From CANJSG01 sp038203875 (lineage in GTDB: Bacteria > Verrucomicrobiota > Verrucomicrobiia > Limisphaerales > CANJSG01): 64,000 nt of DNA. The DNA lies in contig JBBRDN010000002.1 in assembly GCA_038203875.1 (NCBI GenBank), positions 1-64,000 on the forward strand, given 5' to 3'. The notes under the pieces were generated by a model. That model was not told the origin of the DNA, did not search any database, and was given only the letters and a program-made list of their open reading frames with translations. Positions 1 to 8,127 of this stretch are shown piece after piece. Position 1 is the first letter of the stretch, and every line of letters begins with the position of its first letter. Both the position numbers and the translations under genes were made by a program.

Positions 1-21
1 GACCTCTTCGCCTCCTGCGTT

Positions 22-67
22 CCGGTGGCTCGCGCCACCGGCTAATATCCATCCGGCCCTCCGGGCC
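22..67. repeat. Pair of small palindromes upstream of the first gene
   Basis: Two adjacent perfect hairpins are visible. An 8-bp stem CCGGTGGC/GCCACCGG with a 4-nt loop lies at 22-41, and a 5-bp stem GGCCC/GGGCC with a 3-nt loop lies at 55-67. There is no T-tract after either, so a terminator for an unseen upstream gene is possible but weak. A dispersed intergenic palindrome is the alternative. Positions 1-177 otherwise hold no gene that I can support. Confidence 0.4.
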
Positions 68-177
68 TACACGAAGCCCAGTGAAAAAGTGAGTGCCGCC
101 AGTTTCGTCGAAACCTGCATCGTTTTCCCTTCTGCTTCTTCCGCGTTTTCTGCGGTTCTACCTCCGAGGACAACCCG

Positions 178-1590
178 ATGAACAACCACATCCTCTCCTC
201 CGCCTGCGCCAGCTACCACCGCACGCACATGTCGCGGCGGCACGCGCTCAAGGTCGGCGGCCTGGGATTGCTCGGCCTGACGATGCCCAAGCTGCTCCAG
301 GCGGAATCCGTCGCGCAGAAGATCGCCATCAAGGCCAAGGCGAAGTCGGTCATCTTCCTCTTCCAGTGGGGCGGCCCGAGCCACATCGACATGTTCGACA
401 TGAAGCCGGATGCGCCCGAGGGCATCCGCGGTCCCTACAAGCCGATCTCCAGCAACGCCGACGGCATCCAGGTCTGCGAACGGCTGCCGCGCATGGCCAA
501 GATGATGGACAAGGTCACGTTGATCCGGTCCATGCATCACACGATGAAGAACCACAACTCGGCCGGCTATTACGCGCTGACCGGGCATCAGCCGCCGGTG
601 GACGACATCCGCTTGAAGGAGACGTTGGACCTCTATCCCGCGCTCGGCTCCGTGGTCGACCGCTTGGCACCGCTCACCACACCGGAGATGCCCACGTCGG
701 TTTCGTTCCCGCACATCATCAGCGACGGTTCGCGGACACCCGGACAGTTCTCCAGCTTCCTCGGCAAGGTCCACGATCCCCTGCTCGTCACGCGCGATCC
801 CAACGCGTCCGACTTCAAGCTGCCCGAACTTAGCCTGCCCGCCGGGATGAGCTACGAACGGCTCGAATCACGGCGCGAACTCCAGAAGCTCGTCGACGCG
901 CAGTCGCGGCTGCTCGACTACTCGGCCGCCGCTCGCGGCCTCGACGCCTACTACGACAAGGCGCTCGCGATGTTGAATTCGCCCAAGCTACGCACAGCCT
1001 TCGATCTCTCGAAGGAGTCCGCCGAACTCCGCGAAGCCTACGGCCGCCACAGCTACGGCCAGAGCTGCCTCCTCGCGCGACGCTTGATCGAGGCCGGCAG
1101 CAAGTTCGCCACGGTCTATTTCGACGCATCCATCGGCGGACAGAGCACCGAGAGCGGCGGATGGGACACGCATGGATTCAACAACACGCGCATGTTCCCC
1201 ATCGTCGAGAAGCGCCACTTCCCCATCACCGACCAGACGATGCCCACGTTCCTTGAAGACATGGAAAGCCGGGGACTGTTGAAGGAAACGCTCGTGATCT
1301 GGATGGGTGAATTCGGGCGCACGCCGCGCATCAACGACAACGTCAGCCGCGACCACTGGCCCGACTGCTACACGGTCATGCTGGCCGGCGCCGGGGTGAA
1401 GAAAGGGTTCGTCTACGGCGCCTCCGACAAGCATGGCGCGTATCCCGCCGAGAACGCCGTTCGTCCCGAAGACCTCACCGCCACCGTCTACCAGTTGCTC
1501 GGGATCGACCCGCACACGGAAGTCCGCGACGTCGGCAACCGCCCTCTGCCCATCTCCAGCGGCAACGTGATCCAAGGAGTGATCGCGTGA
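178..1590 (+). CDS. DUF1501 domain-containing exported protein
   Basis: Member of the DUF1501 family, a sulfatase/alkaline-phosphatase-like fold of unknown reaction that is greatly expanded in Planctomycetes and Verrucomicrobia. The 470-residue length is usual. A twin-arginine type leader (MSRRHALKVGGLGLLG, about residues 18-33) predicts Tat export. The family-typical segments WGGPSHIDMFDMKPDAPEG (about residue 64 on) and WMGEFGRTPRIN (about 377 on) are present. An internal ATG at 229 would start directly at the RR leader; I kept the first ATG. The gene overlaps the next one by 4 nt (GTGA at 1587), so the two are probably translationally coupled. In related genomes such genes usually follow a DUF1549/DUF1553 cytochrome protein, which would lie left of this window. 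The substrate is unknown. Confidence 0.93.
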   Translation: MNNHILSSACASYHRTHMSRRHALKVGGLGLLGLTMPKLLQAESVAQKIAIKAKAKSVIFLFQWGGPSHIDMFDMKPDAPEGIRGPYKPISSNADGIQVCERLPRMAKMMDKVTLIRSMHHTMKNHNSAGYYALTGHQPPVDDIRLKETLDLYPALGSVVDRLAPLTTPEMPTSVSFPHIISDGSRTPGQFSSFLGKVHDPLLVTRDPNASDFKLPELSLPAGMSYERLESRRELQKLVDAQSRLLDYSAAARGLDAYYDKALAMLNSPKLRTAFDLSKESAELREAYGRHSYGQSCLLARRLIEAGSKFATVYFDASIGGQSTESGGWDTHGFNNTRMFPIVEKRHFPITDQTMPTFLEDMESRGLLKETLVIWMGEFGRTPRINDNVSRDHWPDCYTVMLAGAGVKKGFVYGASDKHGAYPAENAVRPEDLTATVYQLLGIDPHTEVRDVGNRPLPISSGNVIQGVIA

Positions 1591-3446
1591 GAGCGGAAGG
1601 ACTGCGCCTGTTGAAACAAGACCGGAGGAAAGTAGGGCGGGCTTCCAGCCTGTCCCGTCCTAGTCAGCGTATCCGCACAAGACCGTCGTCCGATCAGACT
1701 TTAGTCACGTTCGTCGACAAGAGGGCTTCCATGGGCAGGCTCGAAGCACTGCCCTACGTTTCCGCCTGCTCGGGGCGGAAGCATCTGAACGAATTACTGC
1801 TCCTCCTCACAACGATCCTGCTCACCAGCCTGCCCTGCTCCGCACAGACCCTCCGGGTCAACCGCGTGACGCCTCTCGGCCTCAAGACGGGCGTGGCAAC
1901 GGTTCTCACCATCGAAGGCTCCGGCCTCGTCGGCGCGACCAACTTGTGGCTGTCGGTTCCTGCCTCGATCCGGCCGCTGACCAACTCCTCTTCGCGAAGC
2001 CAGTTTGAGATCACGCTCGCCAAGGATCTCAACCCGCAGGTCGCCGCTCTGAGGCTCGTCGGTGAAACCGGAGCCGCCGCGCTGTTTACCGTTCTCGTCG
2101 ATGACATCGGCACCGCGCCCCGTTCGACGACGAACACCTCGCCCGCCGCCGCGTCCCTGCTCAGCGCGCCCATCTCGGTCGAAGGCACTGCGCAGGAGAA
2201 CGGCAGCGCCTACTACGCCTTCGACCTGAAGAAGGGCGAACGCCTGTCCTTCGAGGTTTTCGGCGCGCGTCTCGGCAGCCAGATCGATTCGCTCGTCCGT
2301 ATCCTTGACCCACGCGGCCGCGAACGCGCCTACGCCGAGGACGATCCCGTCGGCGGCACGGACAGCCGGCTCTCTTTCACTGCGCCAGAGACGGGACGCT
2401 TCGTCGCTGAAGTGCGCGACACCGCGTGGGCCGGAGGCGAGCGGATGTTCTACCGGATGCGCGTCGGGGATTTTCCGTTGGCAAAAGCTCCCTTCCCGCT
2501 CTCGGGCGATTCCGGAAAGAAACTGACCGCGACGCTCGCCGGCGACGGCATGGAGGAATCCCGCCTCAACCTCGTCATGCCCGATGGGGCGGACGCGACT
2601 CCGATTGCCAGCCTCGCGGCCAAGGCGCGCCGCAATGGTCAGTCGGGGATCGTTTCGATTCCGGTGGGTGATCTCCCGATCCAGATGGAAACGGAGCCAA
2701 ACAACTCCGCCAGCAACGCCACGAGGATCGTCTGGCCCGCGTTGATCGAAGGCCGCTTCCAGACAAAGGCCGACGTGGACTGGTATGAGTTCGCCGCGAA
2801 GTCCGGCGACAAGATCGTCTTCACCGGCCGCACACGCAGCGTCGGCTCCGGCTGCGACCTGTCGATCGAACTCTTTGACTCCTCCGGCAAACGATTGGCC
2901 GGCACGAAGCCCACCGCCGCCGATGAGGGAATCTTCACCAACCGCTTTGCCGCATCCGGAACCTACCGGTTGAAGGTCGAGGAGCTGAACCGTTCCGGCG
3001 GCCCCGGTTTCAGCTACCAGATCGATATGGAACGCGCCTCGCCTAGGATCGCCGTGCGCGTGGACGGCGATCTCGTCGAGGTCGCCCTCGGGGGGACGAA
3101 TACGTTGAAGGTCTCCGCCAAGCGCACCGACTACGACGGGCCCATCCGCTTCGAACTCGCGCGCCCCGTGCCCGGTATCCAAGTCACCGGCCAGATCGCG
3201 GCGGCCAAGGAAGACGGCGAACTCACGGTCTCCGTCGATGCGCCCCTCGTCCCCGGCCAGCTCCGTGTCATCCGGCTGCGCGCGTTGTCCGACGACACGG
3301 CCGGCCTGAAAATCAGCGTGACGACCGCGCGGACCACCTCCACCCCGGCGACAAAGAAGAAGCCCAAGCCCGCTCCGACGACCACTCTGATCGGCTGGCA
3401 TGACACGTTGAGCGTCTCAATAGTAGGTCCTGGACCTAAGCCTTAA
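1587..3446 (+). CDS. PPC-domain exported protein
   Basis: Secreted or surface protein with two bacterial pre-peptidase C-terminal (PPC)-like beta-sandwich domains, about residues 199-295 and 385-480. The second carries DVDWYEFAAKSGDKIVFTGR. PPC proteins commonly accompany DUF1501 proteins in Verrucomicrobia and Planctomycetes; their ligand is unknown. The GTG start overlaps the upstream stop codon. The first 60 or so codons are abnormal: a palindromic GTAGGGC/GCCCTAC element (1632-1757) is read through in frame, and the hydrophobic leader (NELLLLLTTILLTSLPCSAQ) appears only around residue 65. The true start may therefore be ATG 1731, inside the repeat, or the element has lengthened the N-terminus. 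The C-terminus is Lys/Pro-rich. Confidence 0.85.
   Translation: MRAEGLRLLKQDRRKVGRASSLSRPSQRIRTRPSSDQTLVTFVDKRASMGRLEALPYVSACSGRKHLNELLLLLTTILLTSLPCSAQTLRVNRVTPLGLKTGVATVLTIEGSGLVGATNLWLSVPASIRPLTNSSSRSQFEITLAKDLNPQVAALRLVGETGAAALFTVLVDDIGTAPRSTTNTSPAAASLLSAPISVEGTAQENGSAYYAFDLKKGERLSFEVFGARLGSQIDSLVRILDPRGRERAYAEDDPVGGTDSRLSFTAPETGRFVAEVRDTAWAGGERMFYRMRVGDFPLAKAPFPLSGDSGKKLTATLAGDGMEESRLNLVMPDGADATPIASLAAKARRNGQSGIVSIPVGDLPIQMETEPNNSASNATRIVWPALIEGRFQTKADVDWYEFAAKSGDKIVFTGRTRSVGSGCDLSIELFDSSGKRLAGTKPTAADEGIFTNRFAASGTYRLKVEELNRSGGPGFSYQIDMERASPRIAVRVDGDLVEVALGGTNTLKVSAKRTDYDGPIRFELARPVPGIQVTGQIAAAKEDGELTVSVDAPLVPGQLRVIRLRALSDDTAGLKISVTTARTTSTPATKKKPKPAPTTTLIGWHDTLSVSIVGPGPKP
1632..1757. repeat. 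Palindromic GTAGGGC element inside a reading frame
   Basis: The left arm at 1632-1656 begins GTAGGGC and carries GCTTCCAGCCTG. The right arm at 1733-1757 is its imperfect reverse complement, ending GCCCTAC, with one 1-nt gap and a few mismatches. The element is about 126 bp, and weaker pairing extends a few bases outward on both sides. It interrupts the 5' end of the PPC gene without breaking the frame. The same terminal heptamers bound the element at 30787-30934. Confidence 0.6.
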
Positions 3447-3486
3447 CCACAATCTGCTCCGACAACCTCTCGGAGAAATAACAAGC

Positions 3487-4056
3487 GTGCCCACCAACTT
3501 CTTCTACGTTTACGCTCTGAAGGATCCGAGCACCTCGCCAGCCAAACCATTCTATGTTGGAAAAGGGACAGGCAGCCGGGCTTTCGACCATCTTGCCAAA
3601 CCGGATTCGACCAAGAAGTGGGGAAGGATCGAGAGCATCAAGCAATCAGGACGGAAGCCCATCGTGTCGATCCTTGCAGACGATCTTACCGAATCACAGG
3701 CTCTGAAACTTGAAGCAGAGCTGATCTCGGCTTTTGGAGTTGAGGAATGTGGTGGCATTCTTACCAACGCGATCGTGCCTCAAGGATTGGGAGGCAAATC
3801 CAGAGTGGGCATCACCGTCCCTCACGGAACCGTCGAAAAGGCACAACTGGGGCTCCAATTGCTTAAAGACGCGGTGCTGGATCTTGCAGCCGCAAACCAG
3901 CAAGGAGTTGGAAATTCAGACGTCGCAAGCCTGCTGGGCCTACGAAGCGACTACAATGGAAGACAGAAGGACTACCTCTCATACAGCGTCCTTGGACTGC
4001 TTCTTCGCGAGGGCAAACTTACACGGCGAGAAAGAAAGCACCTCGTAAGGGCGTGA
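3487..4056 (+). CDS. GIY-YIG nuclease-like protein (LEM3-type)
   Basis: The N-terminal ~90 residues match the GIY-YIG endonuclease pattern of LEM3-like proteins. FFYVYAL stands for the GIY segment and FYVGKGTGSRAFDHL for the YIG segment, followed by a region rich in E/A (ESQALKLEAELISAFG) that carries the usual late acidic residue. The C-terminal ~90 residues have no assignment but look like a small helical DNA-binding region (VASLLGLRSDYNGRQKDY). The start is GTG 3487. Base composition is noticeably less GC-rich than its neighbours, which suggests recent acquisition. It starts 40 nt after the PPC gene but has no functional link to it. Possible roles are DNA repair, mobile-element homing or defence; I cannot choose between them. 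Confidence 0.75.
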   Translation: MPTNFFYVYALKDPSTSPAKPFYVGKGTGSRAFDHLAKPDSTKKWGRIESIKQSGRKPIVSILADDLTESQALKLEAELISAFGVEECGGILTNAIVPQGLGGKSRVGITVPHGTVEKAQLGLQLLKDAVLDLAAANQQGVGNSDVASLLGLRSDYNGRQKDYLSYSVLGLLLREGKLTRRERKHLVRA

Positions 4057-4100
4057 TTCCGAAGAAGCCGTGCAGGTATGCGGGGGTGTTGGCGATCGTT

Positions 4101-4128
4101 TAGTCCGCCCTTAGGAAGGACGGACCGG
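4101..4128. terminator. Weak hairpin after the GIY-YIG gene
   Basis: An imperfect stem GTCCGCCCTT / AAGGACGGAC lies about 45 nt downstream of the GIY-YIG stop codon and has no clear T-tract. It may end that transcript before the fumarase gene. Confidence 0.3.
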
Positions 4129-4146
4129 TTAACGTTGCCCCTCAAA

Positions 4147-4175
4147 TTGACACCTCTTCCTCCGCTCCCTAGCGT
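4147..4175 (+). promoter_or_regulatory. Possible sigma70-type promoter for fumarase subunit gene
   Basis: A perfect TTGACA at 4147-4152 is followed after 17 nt by TAGCGT, a poor -10 with 3 of 6 matches. Transcription would begin almost at the ATG at 4186, giving a leaderless or very short 5' UTR. It is weak evidence on its own. Confidence 0.3.
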
Positions 4176-4185
4176 TTACCTACGT

Positions 4186-5064
4186 ATGCAAGCCCTGTTC
4201 GATTCGCTCGTGGAGCTGATCCGCCGCACCTCGGCCGAAATTCCGGATGACGTGAACAATGCGCTCGTCCACGCGCTGGAAGCCGAGAAGAAGGGCACCA
4301 TTGCCGAATCCGCCCTCAAGATCATCGACCGCAACATCGAACTCGCGAAACGCAAGTCCCAGCCCATCTGCCAGGACACCGGAAGCATCCTCTTCTACAT
4401 CGACTGCCCCGTGGGCTTCGACCAGATCGCCTTCGAGGAAACCACGCGTGAAGCCGTGAAGGCCGCGACCAAGAAGGGCTATCTCCGGCAGAACTCCGTC
4501 GATTCCCTCACCGGCAAGAACGACGGCACCAACGTCGGCCCCGGTTCGCCCATCCTCCATTTCCACCAGCACCGCAGCGACAAGCTTGAAGTCCGCCTCG
4601 CGCTCAAGGGCGGCGGTTGCGAGAACGTCGGCGCGCAATACTCCCTGCCCATCGAGAAGCTCGCCGCCAATCGCGACCTCGACGGCTGCCGGAAAGTCAT
4701 CCTCGACGCCGTGCTCCAGGCCCAGGGCAAGGGCTGCGGTCCCGGCATCCTCGGCGTGTGCATCGGCGGCGACCGCGCCACGGGTTACGAGTATTCCAAG
4801 AAGCAGTTCCTCCGGCTGCTCGACGACGTGAACCCGAACCCCGAACTCGACGCGCTGGAAAAGGACATCACCGAGACGGCCAACTCACTCGGCATCGGCC
4901 CGATGGGTTTCGGCGGCAAGACCACGCTGCTCGGCACGAAGATCTGCGCCATCAACCGTCTGCCCGCCTCGTTCTTCGTCAGCATCAGCTACATGTGCTG
5001 GGCCTTCCGCCGACGCGGCGTGGAGCTGGAAGCGGACGGCACGATCGGAAAGTGGCTGTATTGA
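4186..5064 (+). CDS. Fumarate hydratase class I, alpha-type (N-terminal) subunit
   Basis: Matches the N-terminal domain of iron-sulfur (class I) hydro-lyases, that is fumarase or L-tartrate dehydratase alpha subunit. These interconvert fumarate and malate using a [4Fe-4S] cluster in the cytoplasm. Visible family segments are PICQDTGSILFYIDCP (about residue 61), GGGCENVGAQYSLP (about 142), GCGPGILGVCIGGDRATGYE (about 183) and GGKTTLLGTKICAINRLP (about 244). These include the three or more cysteines expected for the cluster. I chose ATG 4186 rather than the upstream in-frame ATG 4078, because homology begins MQALFDSLVELIRRT. The resulting 292 residues fit a free alpha subunit. The beta (C-terminal) subunit is not next to it; a nucleotidyltransferase-like gene follows after 16 nt, so the partner must be encoded elsewhere. 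Confidence 0.88.
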   Translation: MQALFDSLVELIRRTSAEIPDDVNNALVHALEAEKKGTIAESALKIIDRNIELAKRKSQPICQDTGSILFYIDCPVGFDQIAFEETTREAVKAATKKGYLRQNSVDSLTGKNDGTNVGPGSPILHFHQHRSDKLEVRLALKGGGCENVGAQYSLPIEKLAANRDLDGCRKVILDAVLQAQGKGCGPGILGVCIGGDRATGYEYSKKQFLRLLDDVNPNPELDALEKDITETANSLGIGPMGFGGKTTLLGTKICAINRLPASFFVSISYMCWAFRRRGVELEADGTIGKWLY

Positions 5065-5080
5065 TAAGGAACATTTCAGC

Positions 5081-5686
5081 ATGACCACGACGCTTGCACC
5101 TGTTTCATGGGCTAGGATGATCCGTTCCGTGGAAAAGGTGCGTGAACGTCTTTTGCGGGCAGCGGCGGCGCTGGACGCAGCCGGAGTTCCCTATGCTGTG
5201 GCCGGTGGAAACGCCGTAGCAGCGTGGGTTTCACGTGTGGATGAAGCCGCAGTCCGCACAACGAGGGTCGTCGACATCCTGCTGCGCCGTTCCGATCTCG
5301 ATGTTGCCAAGGCGGCACTCTCAGCGGCGGGCTTCATCCATCGTCGTGTCGCCAGTCTGGGCCAACCGGGCGGCATGGAAGTCTTCCTGGATGGTCCAGA
5401 GGCCGGTGTCCATGACGCGCTGCACATCGTTTTCGCCGGAGAAAAAGTCCGGTCGGACAATCCCCTCCCCGCTCCGGATGTCTCCGAATCCCAGCCGGCC
5501 GGCCAGTTCCGGCTCATCTCGCTGGATGCGCTGGTGCGGATGAAGCTGACCGCCTACCGCGACAAGGACCGGACGCACCTGCGTGATCTCATCGAGCTGG
5601 GTTTGATCGACTCGGCATGGCTGGAACGCCTGCCCTCGGAGCTGCTTTCGCGTCTTCGGGATTTGCTCGAGCATCCCGAAGGCTGA
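5081..5686 (+). CDS. Nucleotidyltransferase-superfamily protein (AbiEii/DUF6036-like)
   Basis: The first half resembles the nucleotidyltransferase fold of AbiEii/MNT-type proteins. There is a helix, then GVPYAVAGGNAVAAWVSRVD (glycine-rich GG motif), then RTTRVVDILLRRSDLD, where the DIL segment supplies the expected acidic residue. It is followed by a beta-rich region and a helical tail (LDALVRMKLTAYRDKDRTHLRDLIELG) that is common in such proteins. Some relatives are antitoxin-partnered toxins or tRNA-modifying transferases, but no antitoxin partner is adjacent and the canonical GSxxxGxxxxxSDxD signature is altered. The catalytic role is therefore uncertain. It lies 16 nt after the fumarase gene and 28 nt before sufE. 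Confidence 0.65.
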   Translation: MTTTLAPVSWARMIRSVEKVRERLLRAAAALDAAGVPYAVAGGNAVAAWVSRVDEAAVRTTRVVDILLRRSDLDVAKAALSAAGFIHRRVASLGQPGGMEVFLDGPEAGVHDALHIVFAGEKVRSDNPLPAPDVSESQPAGQFRLISLDALVRMKLTAYRDKDRTHLRDLIELGLIDSAWLERLPSELLSRLRDLLEHPEG

Positions 5687-5714
5687 TCGGTAATCCATTT
5701 GGTTGTCCGGCGAG

Positions 5715-6155
5715 ATGTCTCCACCACCACAAGGGCCAGGGTCCATCGACTCTCTCATCACTGCGTTGCTCGCTCCCGTCCTCGCCGTGCGCGATCCGCA
5801 GCAGCGGTTGGCGCGGTTGGTGGAACTGGCCAAGGCTCGCCCGCTCCTTCCTGACACGCTGAAGCTCGATGCCCATCAGGTGGAAGGCTGTCAGGTGCGG
5901 ATCTGGTTCGTGCCCGAATTCCGCGACGGCCGGTGCTGGTTCCAGACCGATTCGGACGCCGTCACCCTCAAGGCGTTGGTTGGCCTTCTCTGTGAAATCT
6001 ACAGTGGACGCACCCCGACGGAGATTGCCGCACATGAACAGACGTTCCTCGAAGAACTCGCCGTGTTGAAGCAGCTCGCCGAAAGCCGTCGTGCCACCGT
6101 CCTGCGAGTGGCACAAATGATCCGGGACTTCGCCGCGACCAACCTCGGCGCATGA
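5715..6155 (+). CDS. sufE: SufE family cysteine-desulfuration accessory protein
   Basis: SufE accepts persulfide sulfur from a SufS-type cysteine desulfurase and passes it to the Suf scaffold for Fe-S cluster assembly. The acceptor-cysteine motif is visible as QVEGCQVRIWFVPE (about residues 53-66), and the typical C-terminal block as DSDAVTLKALVGLLCEIYSG followed by RTPTEI. Length (146 residues) is normal. ATG 5715 is preferred over a TTG four codons upstream. No sufS or sufBCD is nearby, although the neighbouring class I fumarase subunit is an Fe-S enzyme. It lies 28 nt after the nucleotidyltransferase-like gene on the same strand. Confidence 0.88.
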   Translation: MSPPPQGPGSIDSLITALLAPVLAVRDPQQRLARLVELAKARPLLPDTLKLDAHQVEGCQVRIWFVPEFRDGRCWFQTDSDAVTLKALVGLLCEIYSGRTPTEIAAHEQTFLEELAVLKQLAESRRATVLRVAQMIRDFAATNLGA

Positions 6156-6257
6156 GCGGCCACTCAGTCTCAGGCGTGCGAACCTGAGCGCACCCCCGCA
6201 GCGGTTGTGAAGATCGCGGACTTGCACTGGCGGTGCGCGGTAACGGAGCTTCCGGAG

Positions 6258-6722
6258 GTGTCTAAACGCGTCTTAGGAAAGGGCCTCGGTTCACTCATGG
6301 ACCGTCCGAACGCCACCGACTCCCCGGCCGGCGAAGTGCCGGCAGGAGACGAACGTGATGGGTCGGCGGCGGCGGCCAAGGTTCCGGGACCGGGTCTCCG
6401 ACAGTTCATCCGCGTGAACGTCGGCTCCGGCGTTTCTTCGACGACGCCCGTTTCCGAAACCGCCTCATCGCCTTCCACGATCGCTGCCATACCAGCGAAA
6501 CTTTTCAGCCCGGCGCCCATGCCCGTTCGGCGAGCAACGACTTGGGGAATTGTGCCGCTCGGTCTCCTGCTCGCGGATACAACGATTCTCGGTCTTTCAT
6601 TCGCCCTGCTGAAGGCATCGCCCGCACCATCGCTGGGCAGGATCGCGATTTGCTCGGCGGCCCTGGCGGTCGCGTGTGTGGCGGGCTGCCTGGCCGTCGT
6701 CGCGGCTTCGGAGGAATCGTGA
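6258..6722 (+). CDS. Small membrane protein with ParB-like N-terminal tag
   Basis: Unknown function. The protein begins VSKRVLGKGLGSLMDRP, which closely resembles the basic N-terminal box of ParB proteins (KRLGKGLGALM). No ParB nuclease or HTH domain follows. After a Pro/Ala/Ser-rich, probably disordered stretch of about 80 residues come two hydrophobic segments near the C-terminus (WGIVPLGLLLADTTILGLSF and ICSAALAVACVAGCLAVVAA). GTG 6258 fits the ParB-like start and has a GGAG 9 nt upstream; GTG 6207 in the same frame would add 17 residues. The stop is 1 nt before the next ATG, so it is probably co-transcribed with the esterase. Confidence 0.6.
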   Translation: MSKRVLGKGLGSLMDRPNATDSPAGEVPAGDERDGSAAAAKVPGPGLRQFIRVNVGSGVSSTTPVSETASSPSTIAAIPAKLFSPAPMPVRRATTWGIVPLGLLLADTTILGLSFALLKASPAPSLGRIAICSAALAVACVAGCLAVVAASEES

Positions 6723-6723
6723 C

Positions 6724-7350
6724 ATGAGCCTGAACGCAGAACTCATCCCTGCGAAGGAGCGCGACAACCGCAAGCTGCTGGTGGTGCTCCACGGCCTGGG
6801 CGATAGCCGTGAAGGCTATCGCTGGCTGCCCGTTGAACTGAACCTGCCTTCGCTGAATGTGCTGCTCGTCGACGCGCCGGACGAATACTACGGAGGCTTC
6901 TCCTGGTATGACTATCCGGGCGACCCGATCCCAGGCGTGGAACGCAGCCGCAAACTTCTGACCGCACTGCTGGATGAATTGCCGGCGAAAGGTTTTCCGG
7001 CCGACGGAACAATCCTCTTCGGCTTCTCCCAAGGTTGCCTGATGACATTGGAGACAGGGCTGCGTCTGGCGCAGCCGCTGGCAGGATTGATCGGGGTGAG
7101 CGGCTACGTGTCGGATGCGGCGAAGCTGATTCGCGAAGTGTCGCCCGCTTCGAAGGCAACGCCCGTTCTTGTGACCCACGGCACGCTGGACCCGGTCATT
7201 CCGTGCGCGAAAGTGCGTCAACAGATGGCGGAACTGAGGGCGACAGGACTGAACTTGGAGTGGGTCGAGTTCCGGAAGGAACACACGATCATCCGCGAGG
7301 AAACCAAACTGTTCCGCGAATTCATCACCCGCACATTGAAGCCGTCCTGA
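6724..7350 (+). CDS. Phospholipase/carboxylesterase family serine hydrolase
   Basis: Cytoplasmic alpha/beta hydrolase of the phospholipase/carboxylesterase type that cleaves carboxylic esters; substrate unknown. The nucleophile elbow GFSQG places Ser at residue 102. The acid is Asp156 in THGTLDPVIP and the base is His187 in RKEHTI, giving a complete Ser-Asp-His triad. The N-terminal LLVVLHGLGDSREG forms the oxyanion region. Length of 208 residues is typical. The start ATG 6724 follows the upstream stop by 1 nt; an in-frame ATG at 6676 would add 16 unlikely residues. Confidence 0.88.
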   Translation: MSLNAELIPAKERDNRKLLVVLHGLGDSREGYRWLPVELNLPSLNVLLVDAPDEYYGGFSWYDYPGDPIPGVERSRKLLTALLDELPAKGFPADGTILFGFSQGCLMTLETGLRLAQPLAGLIGVSGYVSDAAKLIREVSPASKATPVLVTHGTLDPVIPCAKVRQQMAELRATGLNLEWVEFRKEHTIIREETKLFREFITRTLKPS

Positions 7351-7364
7351 CGGCATCGGAGGCG

Positions 7365-8090
7365 TCAGTTCTCAAGGGCCTTCGGCGGACTCAGAACGAA
7401 CGAGGCGATCACGGCCTGACGCGCCGTGGCGGGATTACGGAACGTGGCCACCAGACGTTCCGCGTCGTCAGAGCGGTGCCTGTTTACCTTTCCGACAGGA
7501 GCGTGGTGGAGAAGATTAGACGCCTCGCTCAACTGCGCCCGGATGCGCGCATCAATTGAACCGGCGCGGTTCCATGCGTCGGCCGCGTTCCCGAAGGTTG
7601 CAGCGCTCGCCATCCGTCCATCGACAGTTTGCTTCAAACCAGCGGCCCGCCGGTAGGCGCTGTCGGGGCTTTCCATCGAACTCAGATAGGTCGGAACGGG
7701 CTCTTCGGACTCGCCCTCCTCGACAGCGACAACTACAGGCCGGCTCTGATAGACCGGCGGTGGGGTCTGCCGGACGATGGGAGGCGGCAAAGGCGGCGGG
7801 ACAGGGACCTGCGGATCAAGGCCATTCAACATACGCCTGATCTCCTCCTCCCATTGGCTCAGAGGTTTCCCCTCAGCGTTGGTCGCGGGAGATGAGGGAC
7901 CAGCGGTTCGATCCGGTGGAGCGGACAATTCCGTTTCGGAAACGTCGCCCGCCTGTTCACGCAGACGCTTCTTTTTCAGCCACTCCGCGACGGCCGAGAT
8001 TCCCGCAATGACCAGAAAGATCAGAAACCCTTCGATGCCCACGGCCAGTAGGCCGGGCGCACTGAGAAGTGAATTGAGGGTTTCGATCAT
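7365..8090 (-). CDS. Membrane-anchored protein of unknown function, downstream of floA
   Basis: Unknown. One strong N-terminal transmembrane segment (LLAVGIEGFLIFLVIAGISAVAEW, about residues 10-33) is followed by a basic stretch (LKKKRLREQ), then a Pro-rich cytoplasmic or periplasmic region and a helical C-terminal region ending near RQAVIASFVLSPPKALEN. The C-terminal segment contains EASNLLHHAPVGKVNRHRSDDAERLV. ATG 8090 directly precedes the membrane segment; an upstream in-frame start at 8174 would overlap floA and is unlikely. It follows floA by 37 nt on the same strand, so it may be a third member of the NfeD-FloA membrane-microdomain unit. Confidence 0.7.
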   Translation of the reverse strand: MIETLNSLLSAPGLLAVGIEGFLIFLVIAGISAVAEWLKKKRLREQAGDVSETELSAPPDRTAGPSSPATNAEGKPLSQWEEEIRRMLNGLDPQVPVPPPLPPPIVRQTPPPVYQSRPVVVAVEEGESEEPVPTYLSSMESPDSAYRRAAGLKQTVDGRMASAATFGNAADAWNRAGSIDARIRAQLSEASNLLHHAPVGKVNRHRSDDAERLVATFRNPATARQAVIASFVLSPPKALEN

Positions 8091-8127
8091 CGAGGAAGTT
8101 TTCAGCGGTTCAGTCCGGGAAAAGATC

